Assembly (NCBI GenBank): GCA_023390245.1
Contig: JAEWDF010000072.1
Span: 1-35,029 of the forward strand
Source of the DNA: Pseudomonadota bacterium
Lineage (GTDB): Bacteria > Pseudomonadota > Alphaproteobacteria > Caulobacterales > Caulobacteraceae
DNA length: 35,029 bases
Reading direction: 5' to 3'
In this document: positions 15,556 to 23,835 of the stretch, piece after piece
How positions within the stretch are numbered: the stretch's first letter is position 1
How the letters are laid out: the number at the start of each line of letters is the position of its first letter
Notes under the pieces: generated by a model
The model's input: only the letters and a program-made list of their open reading frames with translations
Database searches by the model: none
Told to the model about the DNA's origin: nothing
Position numbers and translations under genes: made by a program

Positions 15556-16695
15556 TCAAGCGGCCTGCGGAAAGCGGACGATGAAGGCGCTGCCCAGGTT
15601 CGGGCCCTCGCTTCGCAGGCCGATGCTGCCGCCGTGCAGTTCGACAAGCTGCTTGACCAGCGCCAGGCCGATGCCGAGCCCGTCCCGGGAACGGGCGTCC
15701 GGCCCCTGCACCTGGGTGAAGAGGTCGAAGATGCGGGACTGCATGTCCGGCGGGACGCCGATCCCGTTGTCGGCCACCTCGATCTCGACGGTGCCCATCC
15801 CGAGCCGCGCCGTCAGCCGGATCTCGCCGCCGGGCGGCGTGTACTTCGCGGCGTTGCCGAGGAGATTGCTGACGACCTGGGCCAGGCGCGTGAAGTCGCC
15901 GGTCAGCCAGACCGCCTCGTCCGGCGCTTCCACCATGAGGGTATGGCGTCCCGCCTCGACTTTGTGGCGGACGATGTCGACGGCGGAATCGAGGACGGCC
16001 TGGAGCGACACGCGATCCAGGCTGAGCGTGATCTTGCCCTGGTCGATCCGGGAAATGTCGAGCAGGTCCTCGATCAGGCGCGACAGGTGCAGCACCTGGG
16101 TGTCCATCCGCGTGCGGATCGCGGCGGCCTTGTCGGCGTCGTCCTGCCGCGCCAGGAGCTGCACCCCCGCGCGTAACGCCATCACCGGATTGCGAAGTTC
16201 GTGGCCTAGAACGGCGAGGAATTCGTTCTTGCGCCGATCGGCGTTGCGCAGGGCCGCCGCCTGGGTCTCCAGTGCGTCGCGCTGGGCCAGGATCTGGCGG
16301 CGCTGCTGGTGCAGGTCGAAGAAGACGGCGGCTTTGCTGCGCAGGATGTCCGGTTCGATCGGCTTCTGGATGAAGTCGACGGCGCCGGCTTCGTAGCCGC
16401 GGAAGCGGCGGCGCGCATCGGCGCTTCCAGCAGTCACGAAGATGATGGGAACATGCCGCGTCCGGTCGTTTCCGCGCATGAACTCGGCGAGCTCGAAGCC
16501 ATCCATGCCTGGCATCTGAACGTCGAGCAGCGCCAGCGCGACATCGTGGATGAGGAGAAGTTCGAGCGCCTCCTCGCCCGACCGCGCCTTCAGGCAGGTC
16601 AGCCCGTTTCGCTGCAACAGCGCCTCGAGCGCGACGAGGTTCTCCTCGAGGTCGTCGACCAGCAGGAAGTTGATCGGCTGTTCCAGGTCCGTCAT
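15556..16695 (-). CDS. Receiver-histidine kinase fusion (REC-HisKA-HATPase)
   Basis: This 379-residue soluble protein starts with a receiver domain (FLLVDDLEEN, phospho-acceptor D58 in LLDVQMPGMDG, lysine in FIQKPIEP). A short coiled linker (QQRRQILAQRDALETQAAAL) leads to a histidine kinase with H165 in FLAVLGHELRNP, the N box VVSNLLGNAAKYTPPGG, and G boxes DNGIGV and GLGIGLALVKQL. It lacks membrane segments, so its input is presumably phosphotransfer onto its own receiver. It is the last gene of the hybrid kinase-CheR-CheB operon and overlaps cheB by 4 bases (16692-16695). Confidence 0.9.
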   Translation of the reverse strand: MTDLEQPINFLLVDDLEENLVALEALLQRNGLTCLKARSGEEALELLLIHDVALALLDVQMPGMDGFELAEFMRGNDRTRHVPIIFVTAGSADARRRFRGYEAGAVDFIQKPIEPDILRSKAAVFFDLHQQRRQILAQRDALETQAAALRNADRRKNEFLAVLGHELRNPVMALRAGVQLLARQDDADKAAAIRTRMDTQVLHLSRLIEDLLDISRIDQGKITLSLDRVSLQAVLDSAVDIVRHKVEAGRHTLMVEAPDEAVWLTGDFTRLAQVVSNLLGNAAKYTPPGGEIRLTARLGMGTVEIEVADNGIGVPPDMQSRIFDLFTQVQGPDARSRDGLGIGLALVKQLVELHGGSIGLRSEGPNLGSAFIVRFPQAA

Positions 16696-17267
16696 GCCGC
16701 AGCCAGCCCTCTCAAATGGGACGCGATCGCGTCCAGCGTCATCGCCCTGGCGGAGGCGCAGGCGGACAACGCCGCCTCCGGCATGGCCGGGGCGTAGGCC
16801 CCGACGGGATTTTCGACGACCCCTTCGCCGCCCGCCCGCATCACCGCTTCCAGCCCCCGGGCGCCGTCGTGGTTGGCGCCGGTGAGGATGACGCCGGTCA
16901 GGCCGGGACCATAGGCGTCGGCCGCGCTTTCGAACAGGACGTCGATCGAGGGGCGGGAATAGTTGACGGGCTCCTCGGACGACAGGGCCAGGGTCCCGTC
17001 CTTCTCGGCGAGGAGATGATAGTCAGAGGGCGCGAAATAGACGACGCCGCCGACCGCCGGCTCCTTGTCCTCGGCCTCCTTGACCGCGATCCGGCAGCGC
17101 TCGGTGAAGAAGGGCGCCAGGACGTTGCTGCGATCCGGCGGCACATGCACCACGACCAGGACCGGCAGCGGATAGTCGGCGGGCAGGGCGGGGAGGATGG
17201 CGGTCAGCGCCTGGATGGCGCCGGCCGAAGCCCCGATCACGACCGCTCTCACGGCGGGTTCGGTCAT
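16692..17267 (-). CDS. Stand-alone CheB-type methylesterase/deamidase domain
   Basis: This 191-residue protein consists of the CheB catalytic domain only. The putative triad is Ser14 in IGASAGAIQAL, His41 in VVVHVPPDRSN and Asp134 in ILTGANHDGARG. The receiver domain that normally gates CheB is absent. The active-site loop reads GANHDG where chemotaxis enzymes usually have GMGxDG. In the classical system CheB removes methyl groups from chemoreceptor glutamates. No receptor, CheA or CheW is encoded in this window, so the substrate here is unknown. It overlaps cheR by 4 bases on one side and the receiver-kinase gene by 4 bases on the other. Confidence 0.88.
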   Translation of the reverse strand: MTEPAVRAVVIGASAGAIQALTAILPALPADYPLPVLVVVHVPPDRSNVLAPFFTERCRIAVKEAEDKEPAVGGVVYFAPSDYHLLAEKDGTLALSSEEPVNYSRPSIDVLFESAADAYGPGLTGVILTGANHDGARGLEAVMRAGGEGVVENPVGAYAPAMPEAALSACASARAMTLDAIASHLRGLAAA

Positions 17268-18100
17268 GGCTCGCGCTTCCTGTAGATCTTTTCCTCCCGG
17301 ACGAACTCGGAAAAGGCCGCGGCGTGCGCGGAGAAGCGAAGGCTCTCCTTGGCGCCCAGTCCGAGGAACCCCTGTCGCGCCAGCGAGTCGCGGAAGAGGC
17401 CGACCGCGCGGTCCTGCAGCGGCCGGTCGAAATAGATCATCACGTTGCGGCAGGAGATCAGGTGCATCTCTCCGAACACCGCGTCGGTGACCAGGCTATG
17501 GTCCGAGAACACCACCCGCTCGCGCAGCGTCTTGTCGAAGACGGCGCGGCCGTATCCCGTCGTATAGTAGTCCGAGAGCGACGAGCGGCCGCCGGCCTTC
17601 TGGTGGTTCGCGGTGAAGGTCTTCAGCCGGTCGAGGGCATAGATCCCGGATTCGGCGGCGCTCAGCGCATCGGGATTGATGTCGGTCGCGTAGAACAGGG
17701 TCCGGTCGTAGAGCCCTTCCTCGCGGAACAGAATGGCGAGCGAATAGAGCTCCTCGCCGTGGCTGCACCCCGCGACCCAGACCTTCAGGGAGGGATAGGT
17801 CCGCAGGTGCGGCAGCACCTTTTCCCGCAGGGCCAGGAAGTAGGACGGGTCCCGGAACATCTCGCTGACCTGCACCGTCAGATAGCCGAGCAGGCGCGGC
17901 AGCAGGGCCGGATCGTGCAGCACGCCGTCCTGCAGCGCCGACACGGTGGCGTAGCCCATCTGGTCCCGCGCCTGCAGCAGGCGCCGCTTGATCGACGCGC
18001 GCGCGTAGTGGCGGAAGTCGTAGTGATAGCGCTGATGGAGCGCCTCCAGCAGGAGCTGGATCTCGATGTCCTCGACGGTGTCCGGCACGAGAGGACTCAC
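17264..18100 (-). CDS. CheR-type methyltransferase
   Basis: This 278-residue protein has an N-terminal CheR helical domain (LLEALHQRYHYDFRHYARAS) and a SAM-binding methyltransferase domain. Key motifs are VAGCSHGEELYSLAI for SAM, FYATDINPDALSAAESGIY, and HLISCRNVMIYFD. In chemotaxis CheR methylates receptor glutamates. I chose the GTG at 18100 because its GTGA overlaps the stop of the upstream kinase; a longer open frame upstream is only a shadow of that kinase. It is sandwiched between the large hybrid kinase and CheB with 4-base overlaps at both ends. Confidence 0.9.
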   Translation of the reverse strand: MSPLVPDTVEDIEIQLLLEALHQRYHYDFRHYARASIKRRLLQARDQMGYATVSALQDGVLHDPALLPRLLGYLTVQVSEMFRDPSYFLALREKVLPHLRTYPSLKVWVAGCSHGEELYSLAILFREEGLYDRTLFYATDINPDALSAAESGIYALDRLKTFTANHQKAGGRSSLSDYYTTGYGRAVFDKTLRERVVFSDHSLVTDAVFGEMHLISCRNVMIYFDRPLQDRAVGLFRDSLARQGFLGLGAKESLRFSAHAAAFSEFVREEKIYRKREP

Positions 18101-21100
18101 CGCGGCATCCAGACCCGGACCAGCGACAGCAGCTTGTCCACGTCGATGGGCTTGGCCATGTAGTCGTTGGCGCCGGCGGCGACGCATTTCTCCTGGTCGT
18201 CGGGCATCGCCTTGGCGGTCAGCATCACGATCGGCAGCTTGGCCCATTGCGCATCGTCGCGGATGCGGCGGGTCGCCGTCAGTCCGTCCATCACCGGCAT
18301 CATGACGTCCATCAGCACCAGATCGATCGCCTTCGAGGGATCCTCCGCAGACCGCTCCAGAGCCTCGATCGCCTCCTGGCCGTTGCGCGCGATCTCGATA
18401 CGGGCGCCACGCGGCTCCAGCAGGTTGGTCAGGGCGTAGACGTTGCGGATGTCGTCCTCCACGACGAGGATGCGGCGGCCCTCGATCACCGCGTCCCGGT
18501 TGCGCGCCTTCTGGATCATCTTCTGCTGCTCGGGCGGCAGTTCGGACACGACCTGGTGCAGGAACAGCGAGACCTCGTCGAGCAGCCGCTCGGGCGACTT
18601 CGCGCCCTTGATGATGATGGAGTTGGAATACCGGCGAAGCCGCTGCTCGCTGTCGGGAGACAGGTCGCGCCCGGTGTAGACGATGACTGGCGGGAAGGCG
18701 TGGTCGCCGTCCTGGCTCAGGGTCTCCAGCAGGGAGAAGCCGGAGGCGTCGGGCAGGGCCAGGTCCATCACCATGCAGTCGAAGGTCTGCTGGCGCAGTT
18801 GCTCCAGGCACTCCGCGGCCGTACCCACGCCGACCGTCTCGACATCGCCGGAGGACAGGAGCTGGCGGATGGCGTCGCGCTGGACATCATCATCCTCGAC
18901 GATCAGCACGCGACGGACCGTGCGCGTCAGCTGGGCCTCCAGGGTCTTGAGCACCCTGGCCAGGTCCTTGCGCTTCACCGGCTTCAGCAGAGAGCCGACC
19001 GCGCCGAGCGACAGCGCGGTCTGGGCGTGATCCTCGCCGGAGATCACATGGATGGGGATGTGCCGGGTGGCGTCGTCCCGCTTCAGGCTGTCCAGGACGG
19101 TCAGGCCGGACTGGTCCGGAAGGCCGATGTCGAGCACGACCGCGCTGGGCCTGAACTCGCGGGCCAGCGCCAGGGCTTCCTCGGCGGTGCCGGCGACCAG
19201 GCACTGGAAGCCCATCTCCCGCGACAGGTCGCACACGATGCCGGCGAACCGCGTGTCGTCCTCGACCACGAGGAGCACGCGCCGTGCGTCGACGAGACGA
19301 TCCCGGTCATCGTCGATGGCCGCCCTGGCTGAGGCGCGGGCCTTCGCCGGCGCGGGAGCCGGGATGGCGGACGGCGGGATCGGCGCCGGCTGTTCGCGGG
19401 CCGCGACGTATTCGGGCGAATAGGCGACCGGAATGGAGAGGGTGAAGGTGCTGCCCTCGCCGGGGCGGCTGTCCAGGGTGATCGAGCCGCCGAGCAGCCG
19501 GGCCAGTTCCCGCGAGATGGACAGGCCCAGGCCGGTCCCGCCGTATCGGCGGCTGATCGTGCCGTCCGCCTGCTGGAACGCCTCGAAGACGCTTTGCTGC
19601 TGATCGGGCGCGATGCCGATGCCCGTGTCGACGACGGCGAAGGCGACGCGGTCGTCCTCGACCGGCCGGACGACCAGGCGCACGCCGCCCTTCTCGGTGA
19701 ACTTGAAGGCGTTGGACAGCAGGTTCTTCAGCACCTGCTCGACGCGCTGGCGGTCGGTCTCCAGCACCTCGGGGCAGCCGTCCGCCACCTCGATCTTGAA
19801 GCCGAGCCCGCGCTGGTCCGCCACGGGCTGGAAGAGCTGGCGGAGATCGCCGGTCAGCCGTTGCATCTGGACGGCTTCGGGCCGGACCTCGATGTGACCG
19901 GCCTCGATCTTCGACAGGTCGAGGATGTCGTTGATCAACGTCAGCAGATCCTCGCCCGAGGACTGGATGGTGCGGGCGTGCCGGACCTGCGTGTCGGTCA
20001 GGTTCTCCTCGGTGTTGTCGCTCAGAAGCTTCGACAGGATCAGCAGCGAATTGAGTGGCGTGCGCAGCTCATGGGACATGTTGGCTAGGAAGTCGGACTT
20101 GTACTGGCTGGCCTGCTCCAGTTCGCGGGCCTTCAGCGCCAGGGAGGCGCCGGCGCGCTCCAGGTCGTCGCGCTGGGTCTCCAGGGCCTGGGCCTGCTCT
20201 TCCAGCTGGCTGTTGGTCTGCTCCAACTCGACCTGCTGCTGCTCGAGGCGGGTCTGGGACTCCTTCAGCGCGCGCCCCTGCTCCTCCAGTTCCTCGTTGG
20301 AGACGCGCAACTCCTCGCTCTGCGCCTGAAGCTCCTCGGCCTGGCGCTGGGTCTCCTCCAGCAGGGCCTGCAGTTCGGAGCGGTATTGCGCGGAACGCAG
20401 GGCGACGCCGATGGAGGCGGACGCCTGTTCCAGCAGCGCGACCACGAGCTCCCCGGCGGGCTGCATGAAGCCCAGTTCGAAGACGGCGTTGACGGCCTCG
20501 TCCGCGCGGGCGGGCGCGATCAAGAGGTGTCGCGGCGTGTCGCGGCCCAGGGCCGAGCCGAAGACCAGATAGCCGTCGGGCACGTCGTCCAGAGCGATCG
20601 CCTGGCCCTCGGCGGCGACCCGGCCCAGCAGGCCTTCCTTGACCGCGAACCGTTCCGGGACGCCGGCGTCGGCGGGAACCCCCAGGGTCGCCACGCGGCG
20701 ATAATGGCCGCCGTTTTCCTTGAACAGGGCGCCGGCCTGGGCCCCGGTGTAGCGGCCCAGGAAGGCCAGGATGTTGTCGGCGAGCTGTTCGACGGTCTGC
20801 TCGCCCATCATCGCCTCGGAGAGGCCGACCTGGCCCGATTGCAGCCAGTCCTGGCGGGTTCGGGCGCGGGCGCTGCGCCGGATCAGCAGGAAGACGGCGG
20901 CGCTGAGGATCGCGCCGAGCAGGGCGGACACAATGCCGCTGGCGACCGCCGTCGCATAGGCGGTCTCCATCTCGGCGAGCCGCTCCTGACGCCGCCGCGC
21001 CTCTTCCTGACGCATGGCGGCCAGCCGGGTGCGGATGGCGTCCATCTCGATCTTGCCGCGATCCGTCCTCATCTGGACGAGCGCCGCCTCGGGCCCGCCC

Positions 21101-21522
21101 GTCTCGCGCAGTTCGAGGGTCTCCTTCAATTCTGTGAGCTTGGCGCCGACATGGCGCGTCAGTTGCGCCAGGTTGGCTCGCTGGCGCGGATTGTCGCGCG
21201 TGAGATCGGCGACGGCGTCGAGACGCTCCTGCACCGCTGTCGTGGCCGTCTCGTAAGGCTCCAGGTAGCGCTCGTCGCCGGTCAGCAGGAAGCCGCGCTG
21301 CCCGGTCTCGGCGTCCTGGGCGGTGGACAGGATCTCGTCCAGCGCGACCAGAACCGTATGGGTCTGGGTGATCCGCTGATTGTTGGTCCGCAGGCTCTCG
21401 ATATTGAGGTAGGCGACCACCCCGCTTAGCAGGAAGAAGGCGAGCACGAGCCCGAGACCGAGCCCCGCCCATGTCTCCACCGTCGACCGAGAGGAGGCGC
21501 GGCGGAATCCGGTCAGCGGCAT
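18097..21522 (-). CDS. CHASE3-GAF hybrid histidine kinase with three receiver domains
   Basis: This 1141-residue membrane sensor has a first membrane helix at about 18-41, a CHASE3-like extracytoplasmic domain (42-190) with TAQDAETGQRGFLLTGDERY, and a second helix at 192-214. A GAF-like domain (about 235-375) and a long glutamine/glutamate-rich coiled coil (378-475) follow. The kinase core has H484 in NMSHELRTPL, N box LLSNAFKFTEKGG, and G boxes DTGIGIAPD and GGTGLGLSISREL. Three receivers come last: D798, D920 and D1072. A proline/alanine linker (712-736) separates the kinase from receiver 1. It heads a four-gene operon with cheR, cheB and a receiver-kinase. The signal is unknown; CHASE3 domains are general extracytoplasmic sensors. 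Confidence 0.92.
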   Translation of the reverse strand: MPLTGFRRASSRSTVETWAGLGLGLVLAFFLLSGVVAYLNIESLRTNNQRITQTHTVLVALDEILSTAQDAETGQRGFLLTGDERYLEPYETATTAVQERLDAVADLTRDNPRQRANLAQLTRHVGAKLTELKETLELRETGGPEAALVQMRTDRGKIEMDAIRTRLAAMRQEEARRRQERLAEMETAYATAVASGIVSALLGAILSAAVFLLIRRSARARTRQDWLQSGQVGLSEAMMGEQTVEQLADNILAFLGRYTGAQAGALFKENGGHYRRVATLGVPADAGVPERFAVKEGLLGRVAAEGQAIALDDVPDGYLVFGSALGRDTPRHLLIAPARADEAVNAVFELGFMQPAGELVVALLEQASASIGVALRSAQYRSELQALLEETQRQAEELQAQSEELRVSNEELEEQGRALKESQTRLEQQQVELEQTNSQLEEQAQALETQRDDLERAGASLALKARELEQASQYKSDFLANMSHELRTPLNSLLILSKLLSDNTEENLTDTQVRHARTIQSSGEDLLTLINDILDLSKIEAGHIEVRPEAVQMQRLTGDLRQLFQPVADQRGLGFKIEVADGCPEVLETDRQRVEQVLKNLLSNAFKFTEKGGVRLVVRPVEDDRVAFAVVDTGIGIAPDQQQSVFEAFQQADGTISRRYGGTGLGLSISRELARLLGGSITLDSRPGEGSTFTLSIPVAYSPEYVAAREQPAPIPPSAIPAPAPAKARASARAAIDDDRDRLVDARRVLLVVEDDTRFAGIVCDLSREMGFQCLVAGTAEEALALAREFRPSAVVLDIGLPDQSGLTVLDSLKRDDATRHIPIHVISGEDHAQTALSLGAVGSLLKPVKRKDLARVLKTLEAQLTRTVRRVLIVEDDDVQRDAIRQLLSSGDVETVGVGTAAECLEQLRQQTFDCMVMDLALPDASGFSLLETLSQDGDHAFPPVIVYTGRDLSPDSEQRLRRYSNSIIIKGAKSPERLLDEVSLFLHQVVSELPPEQQKMIQKARNRDAVIEGRRILVVEDDIRNVYALTNLLEPRGARIEIARNGQEAIEALERSAEDPSKAIDLVLMDVMMPVMDGLTATRRIRDDAQWAKLPIVMLTAKAMPDDQEKCVAAGANDYMAKPIDVDKLLSLVRVWMPR

Positions 21523-21529
21523 GAGGATC

Positions 21530-21579
21530 TCCGGCTAGGGGAAATTACGGATACAGGATCGCGTTCCTGCCTAGCCGGA
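21530..21579 (-). promoter_or_regulatory. 10-bp perfect inverted repeat before the hybrid-kinase operon
   Basis: TCCGGCTAGG (21530-21539) and CCTAGCCGGA (21570-21579) are exact reverse complements separated by 30 bases. The pair lies directly upstream of the kinase start codon (21522). It may be an operator pair or a leader-RNA stem. I see no convincing sigma-factor consensus between the arms. Confidence 0.45.
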
Positions 21580-21697
21580 AGTCACGGGAAAGCAAGGCCG
21601 ATCGCCGATATGGCGATGGAATGCGTCGGTTGGATCGGTCCGGGCCGCTCATGACGCCGTCGCCGGGCCCGGCGCTTCGGAAACGGCCGCTGGACGA

Positions 21698-21724
21698 GAA
21701 AAAAGGGGCGTCGACCACGACGCC
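21698..21724 (-). terminator. Rho-independent terminator of the TonB receptor gene
   Basis: On the minus strand a GGCGTCG/CGACGCC stem (7 bp, 4-base loop) is followed by CCCC and six T residues. It lies 25 bases past the TonB receptor stop, in the correct orientation. This is the clearest intrinsic terminator in the window. Confidence 0.85.
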
Positions 21725-21748
21725 GCCTTTCGCTCGCCTGGAGGTTGG

Positions 21749-23776
21749 TCAGAACCGGTAGGCGACGCCCACGCGAAGGTTGCGGCCGGGCAGAGGCGCG
21801 ATGTCCTTCAGGAAGGAGGCGTGTTCGCGGGCTTCCTCGTTCGTCAGGTTCCGCGCCTCGGCGAAGACGGTGACGTTCTGCTGGGCGAACGGGCGCACCG
21901 CCGCCGACAGGTTCAGCAGGGTGTAATCGTCCGTCGGCAGCTCGAATTCGTTGGCGACGCGGTCCTGCTGGCCGACATGGCGCACCTCGGCGCTGGCGTC
22001 GAAGCGGGCCGACGTCCAGGCCAGGCGGCCGGTCATGGAATAGGGCGGAATGCGCGCCGCCGGCCCGAAGTCGGTCTGGGCGTGGACGTAGTCGAGGGCC
22101 CCTTCCAGCGACAGCTTGCGGTCGCCGTCCTGCCAGACGGCGTAGGAGCCCTCCGCCTCGAAGCCGTAGAACTTCGCGTCGGTCTGGGTGAACCGGTAGA
22201 CGGGGAAGTATTCGTCCTCCTCGTCGAAATAGAATTCCTCGCCCGTCGGGCGCTCGTCGATGAAGCCGTCATACCAGGAGTGGTAGACGTGCAGGTCGCC
22301 CGAGAAGCGGCCCCTGTCGTAGTGGGCCGTGCCTTCCAGGGTCATGACCTTCTCGGTGTCCAGGTCCAGGTCACCCGTCTCATAGGCGGCGGTGGCGATG
22401 TGGACGCCGTCGGCGAACAGTTCGACCTCGCTCGGCGCGCGTTCGTTATGGGCGAGGCTGAGGCCGAGGAACAGGCCGCTGGCCGGGCGCAGGAAGGCGG
22501 CGATCGAGGCGGACAGGTTGTCGAACTCGCGGTTCACCTCGTCGGTCCCGCCGATCGGCGTGGCCTTCAGTTCACGGCGGTCGTAGCGTAGGCCGCCCTC
22601 AAAGCCGTGGTCGCCCCGATCCAGCCGCTGGACCGTATAGAGTCCGAGTTCGTCGATATCGACCGTGGGCACGAAGGCCTCCTCGCCGATCGCCTCGAAG
22701 GTGCGCGACAGGGCCTGGACGCCGACCGCGCCGTTCCAGCCGTCGCGCTGGCGCTGGATCAGGTCCGCCCGGCCTTCCCAGCCGTCGGAGTTGAAGACGG
22801 TGCCCGGCTCGCCCACGTCCTCGAACTCGGTGTGGGTGTATTCGGCGTGGCCGTAGGAGCCCCGGACGGCCGAGAAGGGACCGTCGTCGAAGCGGTATTC
22901 GCCGCGCGCGTCCCAGCGCTTCTGGTGCAACTGGATGAAGACGCTCTCCTCGGCGACGGTGCCGTATTCGCTGTCGGTCTCCTTGTAGGACAGGCCGCCG
23001 AATCCCTTGTCGCCGATGTAGGAGCCGCCGACGCCCCAGGCCTCAAGGTCGGTGTAGCTGTTGGGTTGGGAGCCCGTATCCTCGCGATCGATCCCTTCGG
23101 CCTCGGCCAAGCGGCGCGACACGGCGGGCGCCGGAATGTCGTAGTCGTCGGTCTCGCGCTTCACCGCATCGACGTTGAAGGCGAAGCGGCCGGCGCCGGC
23201 GGTCAGGCGGGCGAAGCCGCCGCGGCCGTCATCGACGCTGGAGGCCTGGGCCGAGACCACGCCGTCGATCCCGCCTTCGGGCATGGCGGTGGGGATGCGG
23301 TTGTCCAGCACATTGACAACCCCGCCGATGGCCGAGCCGCCATAGACCAGGGTGGCCGGGCCCCGGATGATCTCGATGCGGTTGGATTCGGCCGGATCGG
23401 TGGCGACCGCATGGTCCGGCGAGACCGAACTGGCGTCGATCAGGCCGATGCCGTTGGTCAACACCTGCACGCGCGGCCCGCTGAGGCCGCGGATGACCGG
23501 GCGGCTGGCCCCGGGGGCGAAGTCGGTGGAGCGCACGCCGGGACGTCCGTTCAACAGGTCGCCCAGCGAGGCGGCGGGCGCGGTCGCCAGCGTCTGCTCG
23601 TCGACCACATCGGTGGCGATGATCGCGGCCCGCTGGCTGACGCCGTAGGGCGCGGCGGTGACGACCACGTCGTCGAGCGTCGCCGGGCCGTCCGCCGACT
23701 GGGCGACGGCCGCGCCGGCGAGGGCGGAAGAGGCGGCGGCGAGGAGCAGCGATCGCGAGGCGGTGGAAACGCGCAT
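21749..23776 (-). CDS. TonB-dependent receptor, ZnuD-like (probable zinc uptake)
   Basis: This 675-residue outer-membrane receptor has a signal peptide (MRVSTASRSLLLAAASSALA, cleaved after GAAVA), a plug domain with a TonB-box-like DDVVVTA and the patterns LGDLLNGRPGVRSTDF and IEIIRGPATLVYGGSAIGGV, and a 22-strand-type barrel ending in VGVAYRF. An acidic loop (GEEFYFDEEDEYFPVYRF) could bind metal, as in ZnuD-type receptors. I chose the ATG at 23776, with AAGG eight bases upstream; a TTG six codons earlier is an alternative. The promoter is overlapped by a Zur-type palindrome, which is the main reason for favouring zinc over siderophores. A terminator follows the gene, so it is a single transcription unit. 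Confidence 0.85.
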   Translation of the reverse strand: MRVSTASRSLLLAAASSALAGAAVAQSADGPATLDDVVVTAAPYGVSQRAAIIATDVVDEQTLATAPAASLGDLLNGRPGVRSTDFAPGASRPVIRGLSGPRVQVLTNGIGLIDASSVSPDHAVATDPAESNRIEIIRGPATLVYGGSAIGGVVNVLDNRIPTAMPEGGIDGVVSAQASSVDDGRGGFARLTAGAGRFAFNVDAVKRETDDYDIPAPAVSRRLAEAEGIDREDTGSQPNSYTDLEAWGVGGSYIGDKGFGGLSYKETDSEYGTVAEESVFIQLHQKRWDARGEYRFDDGPFSAVRGSYGHAEYTHTEFEDVGEPGTVFNSDGWEGRADLIQRQRDGWNGAVGVQALSRTFEAIGEEAFVPTVDIDELGLYTVQRLDRGDHGFEGGLRYDRRELKATPIGGTDEVNREFDNLSASIAAFLRPASGLFLGLSLAHNERAPSEVELFADGVHIATAAYETGDLDLDTEKVMTLEGTAHYDRGRFSGDLHVYHSWYDGFIDERPTGEEFYFDEEDEYFPVYRFTQTDAKFYGFEAEGSYAVWQDGDRKLSLEGALDYVHAQTDFGPAARIPPYSMTGRLAWTSARFDASAEVRHVGQQDRVANEFELPTDDYTLLNLSAAVRPFAQQNVTVFAEARNLTNEEAREHASFLKDIAPLPGRNLRVGVAYRF

Positions 23777-23807
23777 GACGGAGACCTTCGGCAAGAGGAT
23801 GCGTGTT

Positions 23808-23820
23808 GTTATGAGATAAC
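23808..23820 (-). promoter_or_regulatory. Zur-type operator palindrome
   Basis: GTTAT-GAG-ATAAC is a perfect 5-3-5 palindrome. It fits the core GTTAT-AnT-ATAAC layout of bacterial Zur boxes. It overlaps the probable -10 element of the TonB receptor promoter and lies 31 bases before its ATG, the expected place for a repressor. It also resembles other Fur-family sites, so Zur is inferred. Confidence 0.6.
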
Positions 23821-23835
23821 GTCACATTTGGTCAA
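23808..23835 (-). promoter_or_regulatory. Probable sigma-70 promoter of the TonB receptor
   Basis: On the minus strand TTGACC (830-835 of the 23 kb block, read in reverse) is followed after 16 bases by CATAAC (23808-23813). These match the TTGACA and TATAAT consensus at 5/6 and 4/6. The -10 element lies inside the Zur-type palindrome, giving a simple steric repression layout. Confidence 0.55.

Noticed and set aside
18101..18811. N-terminal extension of CheR by 237 codons
   Set aside because: It lies entirely inside the third-receiver region of the kinase in another frame; the GTG at 18100 fits the overlap pattern and the family start.
21540..21569. GGAAC on the minus strand before the hybrid kinase as an EcfG promoter
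   Set aside because: At the required 16-17 base spacing the -10 reads AATT/ATTT, not CGTT, and the nearest CGT is only 13 bases away.
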